Assembly (NCBI GenBank): GCA_009782555.1
Contig: WRIV01000013.1
Coordinates: forward strand, 1-63,743
From: Treponema sp.
GTDB lineage: Bacteria; Spirochaetota; Spirochaetia; Treponematales; Breznakiellaceae
Direction: 5' to 3'
DNA: 63,743 nt
The position numbers and the translations under genes are program-made. The notes under the pieces were generated by a model that searched no databases, was not told where the DNA came from, and saw only the letters and a program-made list of their open reading frames with translations. Below are positions 42,348 to 51,804 of this stretch, in pieces (within the stretch, counting starts at the first letter, position 1; each line of letters starts with the position of its first letter).

Positions 42348-43255
42348 TTTGCGGCCCCCGGCGGAAACCTTTGAGGTTCGCCGGTTATGGGTTATTCCTG
42401 GCCCTTTTGTTTTCCTGCGCCTCCACTCCTTCGGCGCCCGAAACCTTTTATGCAGGCCGCAGCGGTTTTGCCCTTATGGCCGAAGGAGCGGATCTGTACA
42501 TTACCGCCGAGGTACAGTCCTCCCGGCCCATTCTGGATTCCCTTGTGCTGGGCGGCTTGAAAGGATCGGAAATAAAGAGCTTCCTTGATATGAGCGATAC
42601 CCTGACAGCGGCGATTTTTCCATTCCCGGGAGAACGGTATTTTTGCGCCGCCGCCTCAGGTAGGTTTCCCAGCGGCCGGGGAGGCTTTTTTTTCAGCACC
42701 AGCAAGGATTGGGAAAAACGTACTTCCTCTTCGGGGATGTCCTACTGGTATTCGCCGCAATCCCGGCTTTCGATAAGTTTAACTTCCCGGTTTGCCTGTC
42801 TTTCCGATGCGGATCCCTTTATACCTCCTCCGGGGGTGCAAATTCCCGAAGCTCTTCCTGCATTGCAAAGAGGATCGGTTCTCTCCGGCTGGGTGAATAA
42901 TCCTGCTCAGGCCCTGAACAGAATCATCGCCGCCTTTGAGGTACCCATCGAAATCCCCGCGGATCGGCTGTTATTCGCCGTATATCCGGCAGATAAAAGA
43001 AATGAAAAGTACAATGCAGTGCTGCGCTTTGAAACGCCGACTCCCACCCAGGCCGCAGCGTTGGTGCGGATTTTTATGCTGGCAAAGCTAGGACTGGCCC
43101 TGACGGACTTTAGCGAAAACAAGGACATGAAGACCCTGGCGGAGGCGCTCTTTTTCCAAACTCCCCGGCAGGACGGCAGCGCTCTCATTCTTACCACCGG
43201 AACAATGAACGGCAGCGGCCTTGCTTTACTATTTAATACCATTTCGGTATACTAG
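42320..43255 (+). CDS. Lipoprotein of unknown function
   Basis: This 311-residue protein has a lipoprotein signal: RFAGYGLFLALLFSCAS, with a lipidation Cys near residue 32 (LFSC lipobox). The rest has the look of a beta-rich domain (GFALMAEGADLYITAEVQSS, ILDSLVLGGLKGSE, GSVLSGWVNNPAQALNRI) and no family I can name. The start is GTG at 42320, overlapping the end of ileS by 28 bases in another frame, with GGGAG about 7 bases upstream. It is probably anchored on the periplasmic face of either membrane. Expression would be coupled to ileS. A two-zinc-ribbon gene pair follows 32 bases later. Confidence 0.7.
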   Translation: MVYQNYQSLICGPRRKPLRFAGYGLFLALLFSCASTPSAPETFYAGRSGFALMAEGADLYITAEVQSSRPILDSLVLGGLKGSEIKSFLDMSDTLTAAIFPFPGERYFCAAASGRFPSGRGGFFFSTSKDWEKRTSSSGMSYWYSPQSRLSISLTSRFACLSDADPFIPPPGVQIPEALPALQRGSVLSGWVNNPAQALNRIIAAFEVPIEIPADRLLFAVYPADKRNEKYNAVLRFETPTPTQAAALVRIFMLAKLGLALTDFSENKDMKTLAEALFFQTPRQDGSALILTTGTMNGSGLALLFNTISVY

Positions 43256-43287
43256 ATTATCTTTCGCCGCTAGGAGGCGGCGTGTTC

Positions 43288-43635
43288 ATGCCAACCTATG
43301 AATATGAATGTAAAAGCTGCGAACACAATTTTGAAACCTTTCAAAGTATGAGCGATGCGCCTTTAAATGAATGCCCCCAATGCGGAAAAGAGCTGCGGCG
43401 GCTGATTAATGGCGGCACCGGGGTTATTTTTAAAGGTTCAGGCTTTTATGTAACCGATAAAAATAAGGGAACTGCCAAAACAGCTTCAAGTAAACCGGAA
43501 GAAAAAGGAAAAGACAAGGACGGCGGAAAATCTAGCAATAAGGCAGCGGGTGAAACAAAGACGGTCTGCGCTTCCTGTCCCGCAGCGATAGCTGCCGGCG
43601 GATCCTGCTCCGCACCGGAAAAAGCCGCCGGGTAA
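43288..43635 (+). CDS. FmdB-family zinc-ribbon protein
   Basis: This 115-residue protein begins MPTYEYECKSCEHNFETFQSM, the FmdB zinc-ribbon signature, with CPQCGKEL completing a CxxC pair. LINGGTGVIFKGSGFYVTD is the second conserved segment. The C-terminal half is Lys, Ser and Ala-rich and carries CASCPAAIAAGGSC, a second possible metal site. AGGAGG at 43272-43277 suits ATG 43288; a GTG at 43282 would be too close. Regulatory roles were proposed for FmdB, but none is proven. It lies between the lipoprotein gene and another zinc-ribbon gene. Confidence 0.85.
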   Translation: MPTYEYECKSCEHNFETFQSMSDAPLNECPQCGKELRRLINGGTGVIFKGSGFYVTDKNKGTAKTASSKPEEKGKDKDGGKSSNKAAGETKTVCASCPAAIAAGGSCSAPEKAAG

Positions 43636-43638
43636 GAA

Positions 43639-43932
43639 GTGGCTCGTTTTTTCTGCGATCATTGCGGAGAGGAAGTACGGAGGGACAGCAGCCAATGTCC
43701 CCGCTGTGGACGATACTTTGCTTTTGTTCGCTGCCCCCAATGCAGTTTTAGCGGAGAAGAAAAACGGTTCGCCAAAGGCTGTCCTTCCTGCGGATACTGT
43801 ACTCCGGAACAAAAAAAGGTTTCCCCCGGTTCGTCCTGGACAGCGGCAGGAAAACTTCCCCTCTGGGTATACATCGTCGCCGCCCTGGGGCTGGCTGCGA
43901 TGGCCCTGGTGTTTTATATTACCGTGCGGTGA
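43639..43932 (+). CDS. Zinc-ribbon membrane protein
   Basis: This 97-residue protein has three CxxC pairs: FFCDHCGEE, SQCPRCGRYF and FVRCPQCSF, with CPSCGY adding a fourth. Such a double zinc ribbon is followed by one membrane helix near the C-terminus (LWVYIVAALGLAAMALVFYIT). The topology would put the zinc ribbons in the cytoplasm. The start is GTG 43639, 3 bases after the previous stop, with no ribosome site of its own, so translation may depend on fmdB readthrough. Its function is unknown. Confidence 0.7.
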   Translation: MARFFCDHCGEEVRRDSSQCPRCGRYFAFVRCPQCSFSGEEKRFAKGCPSCGYCTPEQKKVSPGSSWTAAGKLPLWVYIVAALGLAAMALVFYITVR

Positions 43933-43993
43933 GGTTAAAATTCGAATACAAAAACCCGCCGCTCTCACAGCCGCCATGAATGCTGCCCGTACC

Positions 43994-44022
43994 TTGCATA
44001 GTTGGCGTTTTCCCGTTATTAT
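43994..44022 (+). promoter_or_regulatory. Promoter of the gap-pgk-tpiA cluster
   Basis: TTGCAT (43994-43999) and TATTAT (44017-44022) are spaced by 17 bases, upstream of a GGGGG ribosome site (44045-44049) and the gap ATG at 44059. This is the only good promoter in the 126 bases before gap. Confidence 0.55.
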
Positions 44023-44034
44023 TAGTCAAATTAA

Positions 44035-45123
<1,089 letters not shown>

Positions 45124-45137
45124 TTTTCATTCCTCTA

Positions 45138-45207
45138 GCAAGAGGCACAGAGATCATGGAGAAAAAACGAGGATTCTTGAAAAATCTTCAAAAGCTCTGT
45201 GCCTTGC
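45138..45207. repeat. Long-range inverted repeat between gap and pgk
   Basis: GCAAGAGGCACAGAG (45138-45152) can pair with CTCTGTGCCTTGC (45195-45207) with a two-base bulge, enclosing about 42 bases. A small hairpin (TCCGG TTTG CCGGA) follows at 45210-45223. The GAGGCACAGAG text resembles sequences of a type I recall as recurring between genes in many bacteria. It may be an RNA-processing or stability element between the two glycolytic genes, or mobile debris. Confidence 0.5.
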
Positions 45208-45261
45208 TGTCCGGTTTGCCGGATAGTGTGTCTCCGTGCAAAATAGTTTAAGGAGAAGATC

Positions 45262-46524
45262 ATGATCAAAACCATAAAATCCGTGGATTTAAAGGGCCGA
45301 CGGGTCATCATGCGGGTTGACTTTAACGTACCCATGAAGGACGGGGTGGTTCAGGATGATACGCGGATTACAGCGGCCTTGCCTACCATTCAATATATTT
45401 TGGAACAGGGGGCAAAAACCCTGACCCTGATGAGCCACCTGGGGGATCCTTCCAAGGATGCAAAAAAAGCCAAGGAAAAAGCCGAAAAGGATGGCAAGGC
45501 TTTTGACGAAGATGCCTACATTAGAGGAAAACACCGCATGGCTCCGGTGGCCGCCTACCTGGAAAAGAAACTGGGAAAACCAGTGATCTTTGCCGGAGAG
45601 GACAGCTGTTACGGCAAGAAAGCTTTTATCGATGGCCAGAAAGACGGTTCGGTAATCATGCTGGAAAACACCCGGTTCCATAAAGAAGAAACCAGCAAAG
45701 AAGGGACGGAACGGGACAGTCTGGCAAAAGAACTGGCAGGCTATGGCGATATTTTTGTAAACGATGCTTTCGGCACAGCCCACCGGGATCATGCTTCTAC
45801 CGCTTCCATAGCCAAGTTTGTGCCGGTCTCTGTGGCAGGTTTTCTTATGGAAAAAGAAGTACAGTTTCTGGAACCCATTGTAACGAACCCCGTTAAGCCT
45901 CTCGCTGCGATTATCGGCGGGGCCAAGGTTTCCAGCAAGATCGCTGTGCTGGAAAGCCTCTTAAAGAATGCCAATGCCCTGGTCATAGGCGGCGGTATGG
46001 CCTATACCTTCCTTAAGGCCCAGGGCCACCGGGTTGGTAAATCTCTGGTGGAAGACGATCAGATCAACACCGCCAAAAGTATTTTGGAAGCGGCCAAGAA
46101 GGCGGGGGCGGAAATTATTCTTCCCGTGGATCAGGCGGGAGCGGAAGCCTTTGATGCCGCCGCTGCGCCGGTACCGGTGGACAGCATGGATCTGCCCGAT
46201 AATCTGATGGGACTTGATGTGGGTCCAAAAACCGTGGCCAAATACAAAGAAGCTCTGGCCAAAGCAAAAACTATCGTCTGGAACGGTCCGGTTGGGGTCT
46301 TTGAATTCGACTCTTTTGCCAAGGGCACCGAAGAAGTGGCCCGCATTGTGGCGGACGCCACAGACCGGGGAACGATTACCATAGTAGGCGGCGGCGACTC
46401 GGTGGCGGCGGTAAACAAGTTTAATCTGGCATCAAGAATGAGTCATGTCTCCACCGGCGGCGGCGCTTCGCTGGAACTGCTGGAAGGAAAAAAACTTCCC
46501 GGTATCGAAGTTTGCCGGGGTTAG
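45262..46524 (+). CDS. pgk: Phosphoglycerate kinase
   Basis: This 420-residue enzyme transfers phosphate from 1,3-bisphosphoglycerate to [17 protein letters not shown] is the N-terminal signature, [14 protein letters not shown] the phosphate-binding histidine region, [18 protein letters not shown] the hinge Lys segment, [10 protein letters not shown] the ATP-side phrase and [13 protein letters not shown] the C-terminal signature. The start ATG follows AAGGAG at 7 bases. It is followed by tpiA after 8 bases. Length and motif order are normal. The gap-pgk-tpiA order is a common cluster in bacteria that depend on lower glycolysis. Confidence 0.97.
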   Translation: MIKTIKSVDLKGRRVIMRVDFNVPMKDGVVQDDTRITAALPTIQYILEQGAKTLTLMSHLGDPSKDAKKAKEKAEKDGKAFDEDAYIRGKHRMAPVAAYLEKKLGKPVIFAGEDSCYGKKAFIDGQKDGSVIMLENTRFHKEETSKEGTERDSLAKELAGYGDIFVNDAFGTAHRDHASTASIAKFVPVSVAGFLMEKEVQFLEPIVTNPVKPLAAIIGGAKVSSKIAVLESLLKNANALVIGGGMAYTFLKAQGHRVGKSLVEDDQINTAKSILEAAKKAGAEIILPVDQAGAEAFDAAAAPVPVDSMDLPDNLMGLDVGPKTVAKYKEALAKAKTIVWNGPVGVFEFDSFAKGTEEVARIVADATDRGTITIVGGGDSVAAVNKFNLASRMSHVSTGGGASLELLEGKKLPGIEVCRG

Positions 46525-46532
46525 GAGGAACA

Positions 46533-47285
46533 ATGAGCAGACCATATTACATCGCAGGAAATTGGAAAATGCACAAGACCCGATCCGAAGCGGCGGAACT
46601 GACGGAAACTCTGGTTAAGGAGCTAAAGGATGGCAAACATAAATACTTGGTAGCTCCAAGTTTTACCTTGCTCGAAACCGTAGCACCCATTATCAGAGGG
46701 ACAAATATTTTGCTGGGTGCTCAAAACTGTGCACCGGAAGAACAAGGTGCCCATACCGGAGAAGTCTCGGTGCTTCAGCTTAAAGACTTAGGCGTCCAGA
46801 CAATTATTCTTGGCCACAGCGAAAGGCGGCATAACTATAAGGAAGACGATGCCCTTATTAACAAAAAGGTAAAGCTTGCCCTTCAGCATGGCTTTGAAGT
46901 GATCCTCTGTGTGGGGGAACTTTTGGAAGAACGGGAAGCGGGAAAGGCCGAAGCGGTCTGCGAAACCCAGACTGTCAAAGGACTGGAAGGCGTGGATGTG
47001 GTGAACCTGAACCGTGTTGTTATCGCCTATGAGCCGGTCTGGGCTATTGGAACCGGAAAAACCGCTACCCCGGAAGATGCCGATGCGATCCATGCCTATG
47101 TGCGGAAAGTAATTGCCAAACTTTATGGGGACCCGGCGGCGGAAAAAATGATTATCCAGTACGGCGGATCGGTAAAGCCTGACAATGCAGCCCAGCTTAT
47201 GGCCAAAGAGAACATAGACGGCGCCCTGGTTGGAGGAGCAGCTCTAAAGGCCGATACCTTTGCGCCTATCGCAAAATTTGCCTAG
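46533..47285 (+). CDS. tpiA: Triosephosphate isomerase
   Basis: This 250-residue enzyme interconverts the triose phosphates. IAGNWKMHKT contains Lys12, ILGHSERR His95 and IAYEPVWAIGTG the catalytic base Glu167; IQYGGSVKPDNA and DGALVGGAALK form the phosphate site. AGGAGG at 46523-46528 sets the start at ATG 46533; the frame opens 21 bases earlier, but MPGLGGTMS does not look like the N-terminus. It ends at 47285 and a strong terminator follows, so the glycolytic unit stops here. It is 8 bases after the pgk stop. Confidence 0.97.
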   Translation: MSRPYYIAGNWKMHKTRSEAAELTETLVKELKDGKHKYLVAPSFTLLETVAPIIRGTNILLGAQNCAPEEQGAHTGEVSVLQLKDLGVQTIILGHSERRHNYKEDDALINKKVKLALQHGFEVILCVGELLEEREAGKAEAVCETQTVKGLEGVDVVNLNRVVIAYEPVWAIGTGKTATPEDADAIHAYVRKVIAKLYGDPAAEKMIIQYGGSVKPDNAAQLMAKENIDGALVGGAALKADTFAPIAKFA

Positions 47286-47298
47286 AACATAAATAAAT

Positions 47299-47326
47299 GG
47301 GGCTTTTTTAAAAGCCCCTTCTTTGC
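47299..47326 (+). terminator. Intrinsic terminator after tpiA
   Basis: GGGGCTTTT (47299-47307) pairs perfectly with AAAAGCCCC (47310-47318) and is followed by TTCTTTG. It closes the gap-pgk-tpiA unit. The T-run is short, but the stem is GC-rich at its base. Confidence 0.75.
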
Positions 47327-47376
47327 CGAAGGGCTTCTGATTTGATGTTCTGATGCAATAGTTGAAGAGAGGTTTA

Positions 47377-50220
47377 GTGCTTAGAGCAAAAAAAAAGCGG
47401 ATAAAACACCTGGTGCTAATCTTATTTTCCACTGCCTCCCTGGCGGTGTTGATTATCACTGCCTACACCATCGTGTTGATCAATTCATTTTCTTCCGTTT
47501 TTTTGGGAAATATTGAAGAGCGGCTTCTTGCAACGGTCCGTTCTGCGGAACGGATATCCACTCCGGAAGAGCTGTTTCAGTTCCGCGCTCCGGAAGATAT
47601 GCTTAATCCATTGTATTCCGAAATAAGAACACGGCTGATAAAATTTGGCGAAGAGCATAATATTATTTTTATTTATTACTATTATCTCAGGGAAGACGGA
47701 ACCGTTCAGCCCATAGTAGATAATGATTTTACCGAAGACGCCTATACCCTGTATAGCGATCCAATACCAATGGAAAAAGCCCTTGAACAGTCTATCAAAA
47801 GACGAACTGCGGTAACCACAGCACTGGGAGCTTACTCTGTTGAATACGAAAGAATTCTTTCCGCCTTTGCGCCGATCATTGATGCATCGGGAGAGGTCGC
47901 CGGGATTGTAGGAGTAGATATAAGCGATGAGCAGCTTCTTTTTTTCCGGAACAGGCTCAGGCTGCTTTCGGCGATGCTCTTTTCCGCCATGGCCTTTACC
48001 ATTGTCTGCGGACTGATCAGCTTTTTCACCTACAGAAAAAACGAACAAAATCTTTCCAGCAGGCTTGACCAGCAAAAACTAATGTCTTCTTTGTCGGCAA
48101 GTTTTATTTCTGACAAAAAAACCGATGTTCTTATCAACGATACTCTCCAGCTAACCGGAAAATTCCTCGGCATCGACCGAATGGTTGTTAGCTTGACGGG
48201 CAAAAATTTCTCCATCTATAAACCGGCCTATTTTTGGTGCAGGGGCGGCGGTATTCCAGTGGATCCGGAACTTGCTGGCTTGAACGAACTATTAAAAAAC
48301 ACCTTTTCTCAGGTTAATCCAGGCATCGACACGATAACCTTGTTTTGCAACGATGTGGAATCAAACAACAAATACCATTTTATGAGACTCGCAGGCGTAA
48401 GGGCTTTTATGTGGGCTCCTCTTTATGTGGATGGAAAATTATGGGCCATCCTTGGAGTGGAATGTTTATCCGGCCCCAGGCTTTGGAGTGACAGTGACCG
48501 CCAACTGGTCAGTACTGTGGCCAGCGTTATAGCCGGAGCGGCGGCCAGAGACCTTCATGAAAAGGAACGAAACGCCGCCCGGGAAACGGCGGAAAAGGCA
48601 AGCAGGGCGAAGAGCGATTTTTTGGCCAATATGAGCCACGAAATGCGGACACCCATGAATGCTGTTATCGGCATGACCTCCATCGCAAAAACTTCCCGTG
48701 ATATAGAAAAAAAAGATTATTGTCTGAAAAAGATAGAAGAAGCTTCCAGCCATCTTTTGGGAGTGATCAACGATATTCTGGATATGTCAAAAATAGAGGC
48801 AAACAAATTTGACCTCTCGGCGGAAGATTTTAATTTTGAAAAAATGCTTCAGAAGGTTATAAACGTTTCCAGTTTCAAGATGGATGAAAAAAAGCAAATT
48901 TGTTCTGTCCACATCGATAGAAAGATTCCTCCTATTCTCTTTGGAGACGATCAACGGCTTGCCCAAATAATCGCCAACCTTGTTTCCAATGCGGTAAAAT
49001 TTACCCCCGAAGGCGGTTTTATCCGTCTGGAAACAGAGTGCGTTGAAGAAGCTGGCGACCTATGCACGATCAAGATAAGCGTTTCCGATACAGGTATTGG
49101 GGTTACTGAAGAACAGAAAAAAAGGCTCTTTTCTTCTTTTGAGCAGGCCGATTCCAGCACTTCCCGAAAATTCGGCGGTACCGGCCTGGGGCTGGCCATT
49201 TCTAAACGCATCGTTGAAATGATGAACGGCCGGATTTGGGTGGATTCACGGCCCGGTCAGGGTTCTACCTTTGCCTTTACCGCAGTGTTTCGGAAAGGAA
49301 CGATCCAGGAGAAGCAGAGCCTCCTTAATCCCGGGATCGACTGGCATAATGTACGGCTCCTTGTGGTGGACGATGATAAAACAGTGCTGGAATTGTTTAA
49401 TGAACTGGCAGGCTGGTTTGGTTTAAATTGTACCACCGTCAATGGATCATCGGAAGCACTGACGATGATCGGCAAGGATAGTCCCTACGATATTTATTTT
49501 TTAGACTGGAAAATGCCCGGTATGGACGGCGTGGAACTTGCTGAACAGATTAAAACCCGGACGGAACAAAAGTCGGCCATAGTTTTAATGACCAGCGCTG
49601 ATTGGTCATTCATTGAGGAAAAAGCAAGGCAGGCGGGGGTGGAAAAGATCGTGGCCAAACCTCTCTTTCCTTCCGTAATTGCCGAATGTATCAACCAATG
49701 TACAGGCCGGGAAGAAACTACGATGAAGGATGAGGGAACAATAGGGACAGATGACTTTTCCGGCTATAGAATTATTCTGGCGGAGGATGTTGAAATTAAC
49801 CGGGAGATACTCCTTTCCCTGCTGGAACCAACCGGCCTGGCGGTGGACTGCGCTTGTAACGGTATTGAAGCTGTAGAGTTGTTTACCTCCAGCCCGGACA
49901 AATACGCCATGATTTTTATGGATGTCCAGATGCCCGAAATGGACGGCTATGAAGCAACCCGAAGAATCCGTGCATTTGAGGCAAAACATAAGGATGCCGC
50001 CGGATCGGACCGGTCTACAAAAAATGATCCGGAGTTTGAAGGGCAAACTCTGCAAACTCCGGAATCCTTAAAAGGAATTCCGGTAATTGCAATGACCGCC
50101 AATGTATTTAAGGAAGACGTGGATCATTGTATTGATGCGGGGATGAACGGTCATGTTGGTAAGCCTCTGGATATGGAAGCTGTTCTGGCACAGCTCAGAA
50201 AACATCTCTTTGCAAAATAA
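47377..50220 (+). CDS. Hybrid sensor histidine kinase (Cache-GAF-HisKA-HATPase-REC-REC)
   Basis: The product is about 947 residues from GTG 47377. A membrane helix (LVLILFSTASLAVLIITAYTI) and a periplasmic region to about 200 precede a second helix (LSAMLFSAMAFTIVCGLISFF); the loop has PDC/Cache-like text (FAPIIDASGEVAGIVGVDIS). A GAF-like segment follows at 230-390. HisKA is NMSHEMRTPMN with phosphoacceptor His421. HATPase boxes are NLVSNAVKF, SDTGIGV and GTGLGLAISKRI. Two receivers follow: Asp710 in FLDWKMPG and Asp849 in FMDVQMPE. No HPt or output domain is present, so phosphate probably moves to another protein. GAGAGG 4 bases upstream favours GTG 47377 over TTG 47362. Confidence 0.92.
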   Translation: MLRAKKKRIKHLVLILFSTASLAVLIITAYTIVLINSFSSVFLGNIEERLLATVRSAERISTPEELFQFRAPEDMLNPLYSEIRTRLIKFGEEHNIIFIYYYYLREDGTVQPIVDNDFTEDAYTLYSDPIPMEKALEQSIKRRTAVTTALGAYSVEYERILSAFAPIIDASGEVAGIVGVDISDEQLLFFRNRLRLLSAMLFSAMAFTIVCGLISFFTYRKNEQNLSSRLDQQKLMSSLSASFISDKKTDVLINDTLQLTGKFLGIDRMVVSLTGKNFSIYKPAYFWCRGGGIPVDPELAGLNELLKNTFSQVNPGIDTITLFCNDVESNNKYHFMRLAGVRAFMWAPLYVDGKLWAILGVECLSGPRLWSDSDRQLVSTVASVIAGAAARDLHEKERNAARETAEKASRAKSDFLANMSHEMRTPMNAVIGMTSIAKTSRDIEKKDYCLKKIEEASSHLLGVINDILDMSKIEANKFDLSAEDFNFEKMLQKVINVSSFKMDEKKQICSVHIDRKIPPILFGDDQRLAQIIANLVSNAVKFTPEGGFIRLETECVEEAGDLCTIKISVSDTGIGVTEEQKKRLFSSFEQADSSTSRKFGGTGLGLAISKRIVEMMNGRIWVDSRPGQGSTFAFTAVFRKGTIQEKQSLLNPGIDWHNVRLLVVDDDKTVLELFNELAGWFGLNCTTVNGSSEALTMIGKDSPYDIYFLDWKMPGMDGVELAEQIKTRTEQKSAIVLMTSADWSFIEEKARQAGVEKIVAKPLFPSVIAECINQCTGREETTMKDEGTIGTDDFSGYRIILAEDVEINREILLSLLEPTGLAVDCACNGIEAVELFTSSPDKYAMIFMDVQMPEMDGYEATRRIRAFEAKHKDAAGSDRSTKNDPEFEGQTLQTPESLKGIPVIAMTANVFKEDVDHCIDAGMNGHVGKPLDMEAVLAQLRKHLFAK

Positions 50221-50231
50221 GCGGCCTGTAC

Positions 50232-50260
50232 TTGCAACGTATCTTATAATAATGTAAAAT
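50232..50260 (+). promoter_or_regulatory. Promoter of the alanine symporter gene
   Basis: TTGCAA (50232-50237) and TAAAAT (50255-50260) are spaced by 17 bases, upstream of the GGAGGA ribosome site at 50313-50318 and the ATG at 50323. Confidence 0.45.
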
Positions 50261-50322
50261 AATTCAATTATACGGTTATATGCAAAAGCAAAGGACCAAA
50301 TAATTCTGCGATGGAGGAATGT

Positions 50323-51690
50323 ATGACTTTTTTTGAAGCTGTCCAAAAGGTGAATAATGAAATAAACGGCCTGGTATGGGGGCCGCCCATGCTGGTGCTG
50401 ATAGTTGGGACAGGTATATTTTTAACAATCATATCAAAGGTTTTTCAGATATCCAAAATCAAGGTTTGGTGGAAGGGTACCTTCGGTCAGCTTTTCAAGA
50501 AGTCGGAAAAGATAGATGATAGTAACATTACTCCCTTCCAGGCGGTTACTACGGCCCTTGCCTCGACGGTGGGTACGGGCAATGTCGTCGGTGTGGCGAC
50601 AGCCATTTTTGCCGGAGGTCCGGGAGCGGTATTGTGGATGTGGGTGTCGGGATTCTTCGGCATGATGACCAAGTATGCCGAGGTTGTTCTGGCGGTAAAG
50701 TATCGCGAGGCCGATGAAAAAGGCGCGTATCACGGCGGCCCCATGTATTACATACAAAACGGCCTCGGCCCGAAGATGAAGTGGCTTGCCGTAATCTTCG
50801 CTGTTTTCGGGACATTTGCGACCTTTGGCATCGGCAACATGACCCAGGCAAACGCCATAGCATCCTCTCTTGATGAAGTTTTTAATATCCCTCCGCTGGC
50901 TGCCGGTATTGCCATTACGATAATTATCGCCCTTGTCATCATCGGCGGTATTAAGCGCATCGCATTGGTAACGGAAAAACTGGTCCCCTTGATGTGTATC
51001 TTTTATGTCATTGGCAGTGTGATTATTCTGGTGCTGAATGCCGGCAAGCTGGGCGGCGCATTTAGTTTGATTTTTTCAAATGCATTCTCGCTGCAATCGG
51101 TGGGCAGCGGCATTATGGGTTACGTTATCATGCTGGCAATGCGCTACGGTATTGCCAGGGGAGTATTTTCCAACGAGGCCGGGCTTGGTTCCGCTCCCAT
51201 TGCCCATGCCGCTTCCCGATCAAAGGATCCGGTCCAGCAGGGACTTTGGGGCGTTTTTGAAGTCTTTATCGACACAATCGTTATTTGTACCCTGACCGCC
51301 CTTGTTATTGTAACTTCCGGCTTGTATACCGGGGATATTAAAGGCGTCCCGCTCGTTATGGCGTCTTTCTCGAATACATTCGGTTCATTTGGCGGCGTTT
51401 TCATTGCCATCGGCATATTAACATTTGCCTGTTCCACGATTCTGGGCTGGTCATATTACGGACAGCAGTGCCTGGGTTATTTGACAAAGAACAACAAAGC
51501 CTGGGACATGGCGTATAAAGTTATATTTGCCCTTCTGGCGATTGTCGGAGCAACCGGCGGACTTACCTTTGTCTGGGATGTTGCCGACACGCTGAACGGA
51601 CTCATGGCCATCCCGAACCTTATAGCGCTGTTGCTGCTCAGCAAGGTGGTTCTTGAACTGACGAAGGAATATCTTGCCCGGGAAAAATAG
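50323..51690 (+). CDS. Sodium:alanine symporter (AGCS family)
   Basis: This 455-residue transporter has roughly ten membrane helices. Family phrases are LASTVGTGNVVGVATAIFAGGPGAVLWMWVSGFFGMMTKYAEVVLAVKYRE (read in parts), YHGGPMYYIQNGLG, ARGVFSNEAGLGSAPIAHA and ILGWSYYGQQC. These identify the AGCS family, which imports alanine or glycine with sodium. GGAGGA sits 4 bases before the ATG at 50323; a second in-frame ATG at 50311 lies inside that ribosome site. It ends before a bidirectional terminator and faces queA. Function in a spirochaete: amino-acid uptake (inference from family). Confidence 0.93.
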   Translation: MTFFEAVQKVNNEINGLVWGPPMLVLIVGTGIFLTIISKVFQISKIKVWWKGTFGQLFKKSEKIDDSNITPFQAVTTALASTVGTGNVVGVATAIFAGGPGAVLWMWVSGFFGMMTKYAEVVLAVKYREADEKGAYHGGPMYYIQNGLGPKMKWLAVIFAVFGTFATFGIGNMTQANAIASSLDEVFNIPPLAAGIAITIIIALVIIGGIKRIALVTEKLVPLMCIFYVIGSVIILVLNAGKLGGAFSLIFSNAFSLQSVGSGIMGYVIMLAMRYGIARGVFSNEAGLGSAPIAHAASRSKDPVQQGLWGVFEVFIDTIVICTLTALVIVTSGLYTGDIKGVPLVMASFSNTFGSFGGVFIAIGILTFACSTILGWSYYGQQCLGYLTKNNKAWDMAYKVIFALLAIVGATGGLTFVWDVADTLNGLMAIPNLIALLLLSKVVLELTKEYLAREK

Positions 51691-51757
51691 GTACATCCCA
51701 GTCCCAAGGGGAGGGTAATTAAAAAAACTCCCCCCGGAAATAAAAATTTTTGGCAAA

Positions 51758-51787
51758 CAAAAAGAGCTTCTGAGGAAGCTCTTTTTG
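51758..51787. terminator. Bidirectional intrinsic terminator between symporter and queA
   Basis: CAAAAAGAGCTTC (51758-51770) pairs perfectly with GAAGCTCTTTTTG (51775-51787) over a TGAG loop. A- and T-runs flank the GC part on both sides, so it serves the symporter from the left and queA from the right. Confidence 0.9.
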
Positions 51788-51804
51788 CTGCGGAGTGAAT
51801 CCAT

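Noticed and set aside
46512-46532. Upstream start for tpiA inside the pgk end
   Set aside because: AGGAGG and the family N-terminus both point to ATG 46533.
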